This document shows, piece by piece, positions 34,843 through 43,521 of a stretch of DNA of 64,000 nucleotides (its first letter is position 1; each line of letters opens with the position of its first letter). Under the pieces are notes generated by a model that made no database searches, was not told where the DNA came from, and saw only the letters and a program-made list of their open reading frames with translations. The position numbers and the translations under genes are program-made. This DNA is from CBDAQD01 sp965275905 (lineage in GTDB: Bacteria; Pseudomonadota; Alphaproteobacteria; Rhizobiales; JAJFHC01). Where the stretch lies: assembly GCA_965275905.1 (NCBI GenBank), contig CBDHYJ010000055.1, positions 1 to 64,000 on the forward strand. The letters are read 5' to 3'.

Positions 34843-36012
34843 CTAGACCGACTTCGCCTCGCCGACCTTGTTGAGCGCAATCAGTGTCAACACGGGGCCG
34901 ATCACCTCGAACACGATGGTTGTCCCCACGGTCAGGGCCAGAAGTGTGTCCCTGAGCTCCGGGAAGTGGCTGGCGCCGACCAGGGCCATGCCGAGGGCAA
35001 CACCTGCCTGCGGGACAAGTGCCACGCCAAGCCATCGCTGGTGGGAGGGCGGGGCGCCGCCAATCCTGGCGCCGATCCACCCGCCACCAATTCGCGCCGC
35101 CAGCCGTAGTACAATATAGGCCAGCCCGATCAATCCGATCTCGCGAAGCGCCTCGACATGCAGGGAGGCTCCGGCGAGCACGAAGAAGAGCACCATGAAA
35201 GGCCACTCAATATGCTCGATCTCATGAAACGGCCGGCTGTGGTGGGACGCGAAATTGACGACGAGGGCGCCAGCGATCATCCCGGCGAGCAGGTACGAAA
35301 CCTCCAGCCAGATGGCAAGCCCGGCGCACAGGAACACGACGCCGAGTGCCTCGGCCTGGATCGGTTCGCCTGGCCGGAGCCGGCCGGTGAGAAAAGCGGC
35401 CGGCAGACCCACCAGACAGCCAATGGCAGTAGCGCCCCCGAGTTCCCAGGCCCCTTGCGCGACAACCGCTGCCGAACCGTCTCCGGCGATTCCCTTTGCA
35501 ATGACGAGAAGAAGACTGAACAGCACGAGACCCCACGCGTCGTCCACGGCGACAACGCCGAGCAGCGTATCCGTGAAGGGCCCCTCGGCACGGGCCTGCC
35601 GGACCACGTCCTGGGTTGCCGCCGGCGCGGTGGCGGTCGCTATGCCTGCCAGCAGAAGCGCCATGACGGTCGGCGTGCCGACCGCCGTCAGCCCGATCAA
35701 CACGATTATTGCGGTGACAATGACGGCACAGGCCGAAACGGCGAGAATCGTCCTGCCATGTCGGCGTAGTGCATCCCGCGACAACTGCCCGCCCAGGAGG
35801 AACGCTACCATCGTCAGCGCTGCTGCCGCGAGCGCCTCATACCAGTCCTGAAGCCCGTGGGGCAAAAGATCCAGACCGGCCGGACCAGCGACTACGCCGG
35901 ACAGGATCAGAAGCGTGACCCGGGGCAGGCGCGTCCGGCGACCGACTTCGTCAGCCAAAAGTCCGACCAGCAACAGTCCTCCGAGGACGACAAAGAGGAG
36001 GTGTAACTCCAT
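34843..36012 (-). CDS. cation:proton antiporter (CPA2 family)
   Basis: A 389-residue protein with about 12 membrane segments of the Na+/H+ exchanger fold. The DDAWGLVLFSLLLVIAKG segment contains the conserved aspartate pair of the ion-binding site, and RLPRVTLLILSGVVAGPAG matches the opening helix of CPA2 proteins. There is no RCK or TrkA-N cytoplasmic domain, unlike Kef. It probably exchanges Na+ or K+ for protons. The CBS protein upstream at 36139-36558 on the same strand might be part of the same unit across a 126-base gap. Confidence 0.9.
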   Translation of the reverse strand: MELHLLFVVLGGLLLVGLLADEVGRRTRLPRVTLLILSGVVAGPAGLDLLPHGLQDWYEALAAAALTMVAFLLGGQLSRDALRRHGRTILAVSACAVIVTAIIVLIGLTAVGTPTVMALLLAGIATATAPAATQDVVRQARAEGPFTDTLLGVVAVDDAWGLVLFSLLLVIAKGIAGDGSAAVVAQGAWELGGATAIGCLVGLPAAFLTGRLRPGEPIQAEALGVVFLCAGLAIWLEVSYLLAGMIAGALVVNFASHHSRPFHEIEHIEWPFMVLFFVLAGASLHVEALREIGLIGLAYIVLRLAARIGGGWIGARIGGAPPSHQRWLGVALVPQAGVALGMALVGASHFPELRDTLLALTVGTTIVFEVIGPVLTLIALNKVGEAKSV

Positions 36013-36138
36013 GTCTTTCCCTAACCCCCCGATCGGTAAGTCAGACGCATCGCACCGTCTTGCGGAGAGCTTCGCGGGAATGGCGACTCTGCGTTGCGCC
36101 GCATTCCGGAAGCGGGCCGTTGATACCGGTCGGGATGA

Positions 36139-36558
36139 TTATCCGGACTTTTTGTTTCGCTTTGATTTCTTGGGCGCGTTCTTCGCGACATAGCGGTGCC
36201 CCTCCACGAGTTTCAGCAGGTCGAAGGAACTTATGATGCCGACGACCTTCTTCTCGTGAGTGACAACGACATGGTGGATCTTGCGTTTGCGCATGATCCG
36301 GGCGGCGATGCTGGCGTCGTTATAGGCCGGGACGACGGTGACGTTGCCGGTCATGATCCGGCTGACGGGCGATGTGTCCTTCACACGCCGCGCCAGGTCC
36401 GCGGTGGTGACAATCCCAGCCGCATCGCCGTCTGGCCGAACCACCGGCACGGCATGTATCCGATTTCTTTCCATGATGTCCCGGACATGACCCACCGAGT
36501 GGTGTAATTGCGCGGTGATCACGCGTTTTGCCATGAGATCCGAAATCTTGACCGACAC
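36139..36558 (-). CDS. CBS-domain-pair protein
   Basis: A 139-residue stand-alone pair of CBS domains (about residues 8-57 and 72-122). Such modules bind adenosyl ligands such as AMP, ATP or SAM and sense energy or redox state. The sequence RDIMERNRIHAVPVVRPDGD is the first domain's end and RIMRKRKIHHVVVTHEKKVV the second's. The C-terminal end is very basic (KKSKRNKKSG). It may bind a partner, perhaps the neighbouring antiporter, but that is inference. Confidence 0.9.
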   Translation of the reverse strand: MSVKISDLMAKRVITAQLHHSVGHVRDIMERNRIHAVPVVRPDGDAAGIVTTADLARRVKDTSPVSRIMTGNVTVVPAYNDASIAARIMRKRKIHHVVVTHEKKVVGIISSFDLLKLVEGHRYVAKNAPKKSKRNKKSG

Positions 36559-36901
36559 AGCCTGCCCTCCCTTGGTCTGCTGTTTTCCTTACGCCCCGGG
36601 CAATGCGTTTTCCGTGCGTGCCTCACAGAGGTTATGCGCCGTTCTTTTTTCGGGCCTTGCGCTAGGTCAACGCCGTAAGTCCCGGGATCGAGCCAAAAAG
36701 ACAAAAGCCGATCACCTGTGTCCGATCAAAATGGCTTCTCCGGGTTGAATGTGCGGGCGCACTTTTGAGGTCAGGTCATCATGATTGCGCCAGCTACCGG
36801 TGCTTATGGGCGCCGCAGGTCTGCGGTCAGCGTCTTGACCCGTCTATAGCTTCACACTTCATGGTCGGGTCTCTTGTGCTTGAAACAGGCGGAGACCTGC
36901 C
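36559..36901. other. 343-base intergenic region before the LLM/MerR unit
   Basis: No coding frame was supported here. GACCCG (36837-36842) and CGGGTC (36866-36871) form an inverted repeat near a TTGACC -35-like hexamer at 36835-36840, a possible MerR-controlled promoter for the LLM-MerR pair. The rest shows no further structure I could identify. Confidence 0.35.
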
Positions 36902-37915
36902 ATGAAGAGATCCGTTTTCCTGCTGCTCGATCACTACCCCGAAACCGGTGAGACGCAGAGCGGCGTCTATGATTTCGCGCTGGAGCATGCGCAACTCGCC
37001 GACGAACTCGGTTTCGACGCCTTCTGGATTGCCGAGCATCATTTCGGCAATCTGGGCAGCGTTCCGAATCCCGCTGTCCTGCTTGCGGCGATCGCCCGCC
37101 AGACCACCCGGATACGGATTGGCCCGGCGGTTTCGATTCTGCCCTACCGCGATCCGCAGTTCACCGCCGAAGACTACGCGATGGTCGATACCCTGTCGGG
37201 TGGGCGGCTGAACATGGGGGTCGGCTGCGGGTCACAGCAACCCGAGTTCGCCGGACTTGGGGTCGATTTTGACAGTCGCTGGCATCGCTACGAAGAGAAT
37301 CTGCTCAGGCTGTGCGATCTGTGGTCCGGATCCGGACTCAGTCCGCTGCCAATCCAGTCCCCGCCGCCGCTGTATGTTGCGACCGCCAATCCGGAAAACG
37401 TCACCAGGGCCGGACGGGGTGGCAACTCGATCATCACGCTGATTTCTCCGGGAGCGAAGATGGTGCCAGACTTCAGGAAACTCACCGAACTGCACAGACG
37501 CGGTCTTTCCGAGGGCGGACATGCGCTGGACAGTGCTGAAATCGTGGCAGCGCTTGTTGCGCATGTCGCGCCGTCCGACCAGGAGGCACGGGCCTCAACC
37601 GAGCCGGCGCTCACCCGTCTCCTGACCGCCATGTCGAAGGAAAGTGTCGAGGCGGCTATGCTCTACGAAGACATGCAGCGAGTGCCGACCGGGAGCTTTG
37701 GAACAGTCGAAAACGCCGCTGAAGCCGTTGCGAAACTCGAGCGAGCCGGGTTGGAGCATATTGCCTTCATCACGCGGTTTGGCGGTATGGAGCCTGCGTC
37801 GGCGCACCGGTCGCTGCGCCTGCTGGCACAGGCGACAGAGTTCAGGCTGGCTGTCACGCCTCCCTTCGCCGGTATTATGGAACAGACGGAACAACCAACG
37901 CGGCCAACAGGATGA
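36902..37915 (+). CDS. LLM-class (luciferase-like) flavin-dependent monooxygenase
   Basis: A 337-residue bacterial-luciferase-like flavoprotein of the F420/FMN-dependent superfamily. The TIM-barrel signature GFDAFWIAEHHFGNLGSVPN is near residue 40, and the FMN-binding VDTLSGGRLNMGVGCG is central. Such enzymes use reduced flavin and O2 on small organic substrates; the substrate is not predictable. It overlaps the start of a MerR regulator gene by four bases (ATGA), so the two are translated together and the regulator probably responds to the enzyme's substrate. The start at 36902 has GGAG nine to ten bases upstream. Confidence 0.9.
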   Translation: MKRSVFLLLDHYPETGETQSGVYDFALEHAQLADELGFDAFWIAEHHFGNLGSVPNPAVLLAAIARQTTRIRIGPAVSILPYRDPQFTAEDYAMVDTLSGGRLNMGVGCGSQQPEFAGLGVDFDSRWHRYEENLLRLCDLWSGSGLSPLPIQSPPPLYVATANPENVTRAGRGGNSIITLISPGAKMVPDFRKLTELHRRGLSEGGHALDSAEIVAALVAHVAPSDQEARASTEPALTRLLTAMSKESVEAAMLYEDMQRVPTGSFGTVENAAEAVAKLERAGLEHIAFITRFGGMEPASAHRSLRLLAQATEFRLAVTPPFAGIMEQTEQPTRPTG

Positions 37916-38442
37916 TCAGCATCAGTGCTCTTGCGGCAAAGGTCGGGCTCTCCCGGGCAACGCTGCTCTACTATGACCGTATCGGCCTCCTGCGCCCGGC
38001 CGCGAGGTCGGAGGCCGGTTACCGGATGTATGGTGACGCCGAGGTCGAGCGCCTCAAGCTGATCTGTTCGTACCGCAGCGCGGGGCTCCGGCTCGAGGAC
38101 ATCAAGCTGCTTCTGCAGAATCCGGAAGCACCTGATGAAAAGATTCTGCAGCGAAGGCTTTCGCAACTGGACGACGATATCAGCGCTCTGCGTTCCCAGC
38201 AGCAGGCTATCCTTGCCATCCTGAGGAGTCTCGGAACGGTGGGCTCCATAGGTTCGATAGACAAGAAGGGATGGATCGAAATCCTTTGTTCCTGCGGTCT
38301 CAACGACGACGATATGGCGCGCTGGCATATTCAGTTCGAGACCGACAACCCGAAGGCGCACCAAGCCTTCCTGCGCTGGCTCGGAATCCCGGAGGACGAA
38401 GCACGGGATATCAGGGAGAAGGCGAAGCCCGGGAGATCGTAG
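37912..38442 (+). CDS. MerR-family transcriptional regulator
   Basis: A 176-residue MerR regulator. The N-terminal winged helix-turn-helix begins MISISALAAKVGLSRATLLY and continues YDRIGLLRPAARSEAGYRMY; the coiled-coil dimer helix is about residues 80-115. The C-terminal effector part lacks metal-binding cysteines of the MerR/CueR kind, so it is likely to sense an organic or redox signal. It is coupled to the LLM monooxygenase. A dyad upstream of the pair may be its operator. Confidence 0.9.
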   Translation: MISISALAAKVGLSRATLLYYDRIGLLRPAARSEAGYRMYGDAEVERLKLICSYRSAGLRLEDIKLLLQNPEAPDEKILQRRLSQLDDDISALRSQQQAILAILRSLGTVGSIGSIDKKGWIEILCSCGLNDDDMARWHIQFETDNPKAHQAFLRWLGIPEDEARDIREKAKPGRS

Positions 38443-38523
38443 CGCAAGACTCCAGCGAGCGATCCGGCGGAGCGACCCGGCCGCGCCGGTTTAAATGCTG
38501 TCTGCATTTCCTACATCAGGACA

Positions 38524-38991
38524 ATGCAGATAGAGATCAGAGCCGCCCGTCCTGACGATGCCGACGCGCTGGCTTCCCTGAACGAAATCGTCCAGGCGGT
38601 TCATACGGCGGCCGAACCCTGGCTGTTCAAGCCTTGCGGATTCGGACCCGGCAAGTTTCTGCGGGTCCTCGAACGGCCGGAAAACCATGTCTTTGTCGCG
38701 ACAGTTGAACGCGAGCCGATCGGCTATCTCTACGCGGAACTGCGCCACATTCCGGAAACGTCGCTCACCTACAGCTATCAGACCCTGCACGTCCATCACA
38801 TCAGCGTCCGGGAGACGCACAGAAAATCCGGTGTCGGACGCCTGCTGTTCGAGCGGCTTCGCGAAAGGGGCAAAGAGCTTGATGTCGAGCGCTTCACAGC
38901 CGATGTCTGGAGCTTCAATGAAAGCGCGCAGCGGTTCTTCGCAGACTGCGGCCTCTCGTCCTACAAGCAGAACTTCTGGACGCCGCTATGA
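38524..38991 (+). CDS. GNAT-family N-acetyltransferase
   Basis: A 155-residue GCN5-related acetyltransferase. The acetyl-CoA-binding motif A is HHISVRETHRKSGVGRLLFE, with the pattern Q/RxxGxG/A as RKSGVG. The N-terminal part begins MQIEIRAARPDDADALASLN. The acceptor is not predictable. It converges with and overlaps the end of the YkvA-type gene by six bases. Confidence 0.9.
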   Translation: MQIEIRAARPDDADALASLNEIVQAVHTAAEPWLFKPCGFGPGKFLRVLERPENHVFVATVEREPIGYLYAELRHIPETSLTYSYQTLHVHHISVRETHRKSGVGRLLFERLRERGKELDVERFTADVWSFNESAQRFFADCGLSSYKQNFWTPL

Positions 38992-39384
38992 CGATGAGGA
39001 GTCGTCTCGTTGCAATATCATGCGGGCGGCGGCCCGGTGCGCCTCGGTGATGTGCTTCTGCGCGATGGCGACCGCTGTGGCGATCACGGTAGCATCGTCG
39101 GTGAAACCCAGTCCCAATATGAAATCAGGCAACAGGTCCGTCGGGACGATGAAGTAGCCGAGCGCCGCGTACAGCATCGCACGCACCCTCATCGGCGTGT
39201 TGGTGTCGATGGCGCAGTAGTATGCCGCCACCAGTTCCTCCGCGAAGGGGATGTAACCCGCGACCCGGCCGAGCTTCTTCCAGAATCCCTCACGTACCCG
39301 CTTCTCGTTGCGGGCAATGGTCACTGGATTCTGGATTTCAGGGCCTGTAAGGTCCGGCCCGGCATTTCCGGCTTCCGAAGCCAT
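38986..39384 (-). CDS. YkvA/DUF1232 family membrane protein
   Basis: A 132-residue protein started at MASEAGNAG (39384); seven residues upstream are possible. The DUF1232 signature YAALGYFIVPTDLLPDFILG is at about residues 73-92, with two short membrane-associated helices. The N-terminus is hydrophilic. The family is conserved but of unknown function. Confidence 0.9.
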   Translation of the reverse strand: MASEAGNAGPDLTGPEIQNPVTIARNEKRVREGFWKKLGRVAGYIPFAEELVAAYYCAIDTNTPMRVRAMLYAALGYFIVPTDLLPDFILGLGFTDDATVIATAVAIAQKHITEAHRAAARMILQRDDSSSS

Positions 39385-39514
39385 GGTCTGGGTTCCCCGT
39401 TGCAAACCGATACCTGAGATATGGCGACTGGAACCCTAAATCTCAAGTTTGACGGGAGTTTTCCCGCAGAAAACAGGGAAAAATGCGCTTGCCAGCGCAA
39501 GGTGAGGACGTTCC

Positions 39515-40300
39515 ATGAAACTCAGCAGTGACATCAGCGCAATCGTTACCGGCGGCGCATCGGGCCTTGGCGAGGCGTCCGCGCGCGGTCTTGCGGCCGA
39601 GGGCGTTCGCGTGGCCATTTTTGACATGAACGAAGAACGCGGCGAGCAGGTCGCCGGCGAGATCGGCGGCGTGTTCTGCAGCGTCAACGTGGCCGACGAG
39701 GCGAGCGTCGACGCCGGACTTGAAAAGGCGCGCGCGGCGAACGGTCAGGAACGGGTGCTGGTGAACTGCGCTGGCATCGTGATCGGTGCCAAGACCGCAT
39801 CGCGCAACCGCGAGACCGGAGAGGTGAGCCCGCACGACATCAGCGCCTTTGCGCGGATCATCCAGGTCAACCTGATCGGTACCTTCCATGTCTCGGCAAA
39901 GTCGGCGGCCGGCATGATGACGCTCGATCCGGTCACGGATGACGGCGGCCGCGGTGTGATCGTGCATACGTCTTCCGTTGCCGCGCAGGACGGCCAGATC
40001 GGGCAGGCGGCTTATTCGGCCTCGAAGGGCGGCGTCGCCGGCATGACCCTGCCGATGGCGCGTGATCTCGCCCGCGACGGCATCCGCGTCGTCAGCATCA
40101 TGCCTGGTCTGTTCCATACGCCCATGTTCGACACGCTGCCTGAAGAGGCGCAGACAGCACTCGGCGCGAGCGTGCCGTTCCCGACACGGCTCGGCAAGCC
40201 CGAGGAATACGCGCTGATGGTCCGGCAGATCTGCGAGAACGACATGCTGAACGGCGAGTGCATCCGGCTCGACGGCGCGATCAGGCTGGCGCCGCGCTGA
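39515..40300 (+). CDS. SDR-family 3-hydroxyacyl-CoA dehydrogenase type 2-like
   Basis: A 261-residue classical short-chain dehydrogenase. It has GGASGLGEASARGLA for NAD binding, the serine in VHTSSVAAQDGQ, and the catalytic YxxxK in QAAYSASKGG. The arrangement with GLFHTPMFDTLPEEAQ near the end matches the HSD17B10 (type II 3-hydroxyacyl-CoA dehydrogenase) group, which oxidises short-chain and branched hydroxyacyl-CoAs. It starts at 39515 and stops eight bases before the converging PCD gene. Confidence 0.92.
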   Translation: MKLSSDISAIVTGGASGLGEASARGLAAEGVRVAIFDMNEERGEQVAGEIGGVFCSVNVADEASVDAGLEKARAANGQERVLVNCAGIVIGAKTASRNRETGEVSPHDISAFARIIQVNLIGTFHVSAKSAAGMMTLDPVTDDGGRGVIVHTSSVAAQDGQIGQAAYSASKGGVAGMTLPMARDLARDGIRVVSIMPGLFHTPMFDTLPEEAQTALGASVPFPTRLGKPEEYALMVRQICENDMLNGECIRLDGAIRLAPR

Positions 40301-40307
40301 GGCACGG

Positions 40308-40598
40308 TCAGCCGGCGAAGCTGTCCATGACCTTTGCCAGCGCGATGTCCTTTTCCGTCACGCCGCCGGCGTCATGAGTCGCGAGCGTGACGTCCACGGT
40401 GCGGTAGACATTGAACCACTCGGGATGGTGATCCATCTTTTCGGCCACCATGGCGACGCGGGACATCCAGCCGAAGGCCGCGTTGAAATCCTTGAACTGG
40501 AATGACTTTGATATGGCATCGCGTCCGTCGACTTCGCTCCAGCCGTCCAGACTGCCGATTGCTTCGTTCCGGGCTTCACCGGCCAGTTTCTCGCTCAT
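40308..40598 (-). CDS. 4a-hydroxytetrahydrobiopterin dehydratase
   Basis: A 96-residue pterin-4a-carbinolamine dehydratase with the conserved EKMDHHPEWFNVYRTVDVTL, where the histidine pair binds the pterin. It starts at MSEKL (40598); a longer in-frame extension overlaps the divergent phosphatase gene and is rejected. The enzyme recycles tetrahydrobiopterin cofactor after aromatic hydroxylation; no phenylalanine hydroxylase is in this window. Confidence 0.93.
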   Translation of the reverse strand: MSEKLAGEARNEAIGSLDGWSEVDGRDAISKSFQFKDFNAAFGWMSRVAMVAEKMDHHPEWFNVYRTVDVTLATHDAGGVTEKDIALAKVMDSFAG

Positions 40599-40664
40599 GA
40601 CATCTCCCTTGATCGATATCGAAACACTGGTGGCACCATGACGAAAAGGCAAGGAGACGATGAG

Positions 40665-41159
40665 ATGCCCGGCGCGAAAGTGCGTGTCCTGTTCGTCTGT
40701 CTCGGGAACATCTGCCGTTCGCCGATGGCGGAGGGCGTGTTCGGCAAAGTGGCCGGCGAGGAAGGGATCGGCGATATCGTCGAAATCGACTCGGCCGGGA
40801 CGAGTTCCTGGCACATTGACGAGCCGCCGGATGGCCGCGCGCAGGAGGCGGTTCGTGAAGTCGGTGTCGATATCTCAGGCCTGCGCGGGCGGCAGGTCGG
40901 AGCCCGCGACTTTGATGACTTCGATTTTCTCATCGCCATGGACGAGAGCAATCTGTCGAAGCTGCGCGCCGCGGCCCCCTCAGAGCGCCATGACCGTATC
41001 CGGCTGTTCCTGGACTTTGCTCCGGACGCGGGCCGCGCGGATGTGCCGGATCCCTATTACGGGGGCGCCGACGGATTCCGCTACGTGCTCGACCTGATCG
41101 ACTCCGCGAGCCGGGGACTCGCCCGGCATATCGCCTCAGGCCAGAGTCAGAGCGGATAA
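40665..41159 (+). CDS. low-molecular-weight protein-tyrosine phosphatase
   Basis: A 164-residue LMW-PTP. The P-loop C(x)5R is at residues 12-18 (CLGNICR) and the catalytic aspartate is in VPDPYYGG. I prefer the ATG at 40665, with AAGGAG eight bases upstream, to the in-frame ATG at 40638. It may dephosphorylate protein tyrosine or arginine, or low-molecular substrates. It converges with thpR, overlapping it by 13 bases. Confidence 0.93.
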   Translation: MPGAKVRVLFVCLGNICRSPMAEGVFGKVAGEEGIGDIVEIDSAGTSSWHIDEPPDGRAQEAVREVGVDISGLRGRQVGARDFDDFDFLIAMDESNLSKLRAAAPSERHDRIRLFLDFAPDAGRADVPDPYYGGADGFRYVLDLIDSASRGLARHIASGQSQSG

Positions 41160-41677
41160 ACCTGCTCGATGGCGTAGGGCCCGCCGCCGCGGGACGGGCG
41201 CGAGGAATAGAGCACGAAGCGTTCCGGCTTGAACACCGGGCTTTGATAGAGGCTGTGGTTGAGCAGGAAATGCTCGACGTCCGTTTTGCGCGACTGGCGC
41301 AGCCGGGCGAGGGTCACATGCGGGGTGAACTTGCGCTGATCCGGCGGCAATCCAAGACTCTGGCACAGGCGCTCCTGGGAATACTGCAGGTCTTTCAGGG
41401 TGCCGTTGCCGGTTACGCCGGCCCAGAGGGAGCGTGGCTTGCGGCCGCCAAAATGGCCGACGCCCTTGATCTGAAGCTCCATCGGGCGGCTGGCGATTGC
41501 TTCGAGACCGGAGAGGAGTTCCCGCGTGACACCGCCATCAACCTCGCCCACGAAACGCAGCGTGATGTGATAGTTCTCCCGGTCGATCCAGCGTGCCCCT
41601 TCGATGCCGCCGCGCATCAATTCAAGATTGATGGCAATCTCTGACGGAATTTCGAGCGCTGTGAACAAACGGCCCAT
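41147..41677 (-). CDS. thpR: RNA 2',3'-cyclic phosphodiesterase
   Basis: A 176-residue 2H-phosphoesterase with the two HxT motifs, H37-I-T (HITLRFVGE) and H120-V-T (HVTLARLRQ). It is the LigT/ThpR family, which opens 2',3'-cyclic phosphates at RNA ends and can join tRNA halves weakly in vitro. The genomic context is not informative. Its end overlaps the phosphatase gene by 13 bases, in the opposite direction. Confidence 0.93.
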   Translation of the reverse strand: MGRLFTALEIPSEIAINLELMRGGIEGARWIDRENYHITLRFVGEVDGGVTRELLSGLEAIASRPMELQIKGVGHFGGRKPRSLWAGVTGNGTLKDLQYSQERLCQSLGLPPDQRKFTPHVTLARLRQSRKTDVEHFLLNHSLYQSPVFKPERFVLYSSRPSRGGGPYAIEQVYPL

Positions 41678-41706
41678 CGGCTTTCTCCCGTGATTGGTAT
41701 CTTCCC

Positions 41707-42747
41707 TCAGGGGCAGGGATTGGCATTCACTTGATGAATGGCCTCGACCTCTGACTCGAGTTCGTCGGTGAAATCGAGGTCGATGCTGTCGATGTCGGTC
41801 TTGAGTTGCTCGAGTGATGTCGCTCCGATGATGTTTGACGTCACGAACGGCCGGGTTGTCACGAACTGGATGGCCAGATGGCTCGGGTCGATGCCGTGAC
41901 GGCGGGCAAGATCCAGATAAGCCGCGATGGCCGTGTCGGCGCCGGGCGTTTCGTATCGCTGCAGCCTGTTGAACAGGGTCTTGCGGGCGCCGGCCGGCAG
42001 GGCGCCGTTCTGGTACTTGCCGGAAAGGTAGCCCTGCGCCAGCGGCGAATAGGCGAGCAGGCCGACCTGCTCGCGAAAGGCGATCTCCGCCAGTCCGTCC
42101 TCGTAGGTCCGGTTCAGGAGGTTGTAGGCATTCTGGATCGAGACGATGCGCGGCCGGTCCCCGTTCGACGCCAGATGGAGATAATGCATCGTGCCCCAGG
42201 CGGTCTCGTTGGAGACGCCGACATGGCGCACCTTGCCTGAGCGGACCAGTTCGGCCAGCGCGTCGAGCGTTTCCTCGAAGGGTACAAAATCGCCGTCGCG
42301 CGGGATGTTCTCCCGGCCGCCGAACAGGTCCATCGGGCGGTCCGGCCAGTGTACCTGGTAGAGATCGACATAATCCGTGCGCAGGCGCCGCAGGCTGCCG
42401 TCGATCGCTTCCATGATCTGGGCGCGGGTCAGCCGGATCTCGTTACCGTCCTCGCGCAGCCAGGTCATGCCGCTCCTGCCCGCGACCTTCGTGGCAAGCA
42501 CCACCTTGTCCCGGTTGCCCCGTTCGCTGAACCAGGAGCCGATGACTTCCTCTGTCCGGCCTGCGGTTTCGGCCTTGGGAGGCGACGGATACATTTCGGC
42601 GACATCGAAGAAGTTGACGCCCCGGTCAAGCGCGTAGTCCATCTGCGCGTGGCCTTCGGCCTCGGAGTTCTGTTCGCCCCAGGTCATCGTGCCCAGGCAG
42701 ATTGCGCTCACGTTTATGCCCGTGCGGCCGAGTTCGCGGTACTGCAT
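41707..42747 (-). CDS. aldo/keto reductase (Tas-like)
   Basis: A 346-residue NADPH-dependent aldo-keto reductase of the Tas/YghZ group. The N-terminal MQYRELGRTGINVSAICLGT and GVNFFDVAEMYPSPP carry the catalytic aspartate/tyrosine; the lysine is in VVLATKVAG. The middle has LRRLRTDYVDLYQVHWPDRP with the active-site histidine. Such enzymes reduce aldehydes and ketones, and Tas can support proline or tyrosine-related growth in E. coli mutants; the true substrate here is unknown. It lies 24 bases downstream of the esterase gene end. Confidence 0.92.
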   Translation of the reverse strand: MQYRELGRTGINVSAICLGTMTWGEQNSEAEGHAQMDYALDRGVNFFDVAEMYPSPPKAETAGRTEEVIGSWFSERGNRDKVVLATKVAGRSGMTWLREDGNEIRLTRAQIMEAIDGSLRRLRTDYVDLYQVHWPDRPMDLFGGRENIPRDGDFVPFEETLDALAELVRSGKVRHVGVSNETAWGTMHYLHLASNGDRPRIVSIQNAYNLLNRTYEDGLAEIAFREQVGLLAYSPLAQGYLSGKYQNGALPAGARKTLFNRLQRYETPGADTAIAAYLDLARRHGIDPSHLAIQFVTTRPFVTSNIIGATSLEQLKTDIDSIDLDFTDELESEVEAIHQVNANPCP

Positions 42748-42770
42748 GTGTCCTGTTTTTCTATTTTGTT

Positions 42771-43433
42771 TCAGCCGGTGGCCCGGCGGGTCTTGATCCG
42801 GTCTATCAGCTGTTCGACATATGGCAGGATTCGTTTGACGATTGTGTCAACGCCGGCGGCGTTGGGATGCATCCCGTCGCCCAGATTCAGTTCCGGTTGC
42901 GCCGCCACGCCGTCGAGGAAGAAGGGATAGAGCACGGCGCCGTGGCTGCGCGCAAGCTCAGGGTATATCCCGTTGAATTCGCTGGCATATTCATCGCCCA
43001 TATTGGGCGGCGCCAACATTCCTGCAACGAGCACGTCATGGCCGCGGGAATTCAGCGACTTGAGGATCGAGTCCAGATTGGTCCGCGTCGTTGCGGGATC
43101 TGTTCCGCGCAGTGCGTCATTGGCGCCAAGCTCGACGATCACGCCGTCGGTCTTGTCAGGCAACGCCCAGTCGAGCCGCGCAAGAGCTCCGCTGGTGGTG
43201 TCTCCCGAAACCCCCGCATTGTGGACCTTGACCGCATGGCCGCGGGCCTTCAGGGCCTTTTCCAGCTTGCTTGGAAACGCATTCTCCAGCGCCAGATTGT
43301 ATCCGGCGGTCAGACTGTCACCCAGCGCGACGATGAGGATGGGCCGGTTCGCTTCGGCCTGTGCGGGCATCGCCGCGGCGGTGATCCACGCCGCCGCCAA
43401 CAACGTTGAAAAAACAATGCGCTTGAAAACCAT
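42771..43433 (-). CDS. tesA: GDSL-family arylesterase / lysophospholipase (TesA-like)
   Basis: A 220-residue periplasmic hydrolase, started at MVFKRIVF (43433). The signal peptide ends at residue 26 (AQA). The catalytic serine is S40 in the GDSL motif (LIVALGDSLTAG), and the catalytic Asp-His is in GDGMHPNAAG near the C-terminus; the oxyanion GAND block (LGANDALRG) is present. A longer in-frame extension through the ABC gene's antisense is spurious. It is transcribed divergently from an ABC exporter resembling YbbA-YbbP, as in many proteobacteria. Confidence 0.93.
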   Translation of the reverse strand: MVFKRIVFSTLLAAAWITAAAMPAQAEANRPILIVALGDSLTAGYNLALENAFPSKLEKALKARGHAVKVHNAGVSGDTTSGALARLDWALPDKTDGVIVELGANDALRGTDPATTRTNLDSILKSLNSRGHDVLVAGMLAPPNMGDEYASEFNGIYPELARSHGAVLYPFFLDGVAAQPELNLGDGMHPNAAGVDTIVKRILPYVEQLIDRIKTRRATG

Positions 43434-43521
43434 GTTGATTCCGCCATATCGCTTATGAAATGCGCGGCCGGAGGCCGGGCCGGCCCCTGCCTTATCGGAT
43501 ATTGTTGCCTTGTCTTCCACC

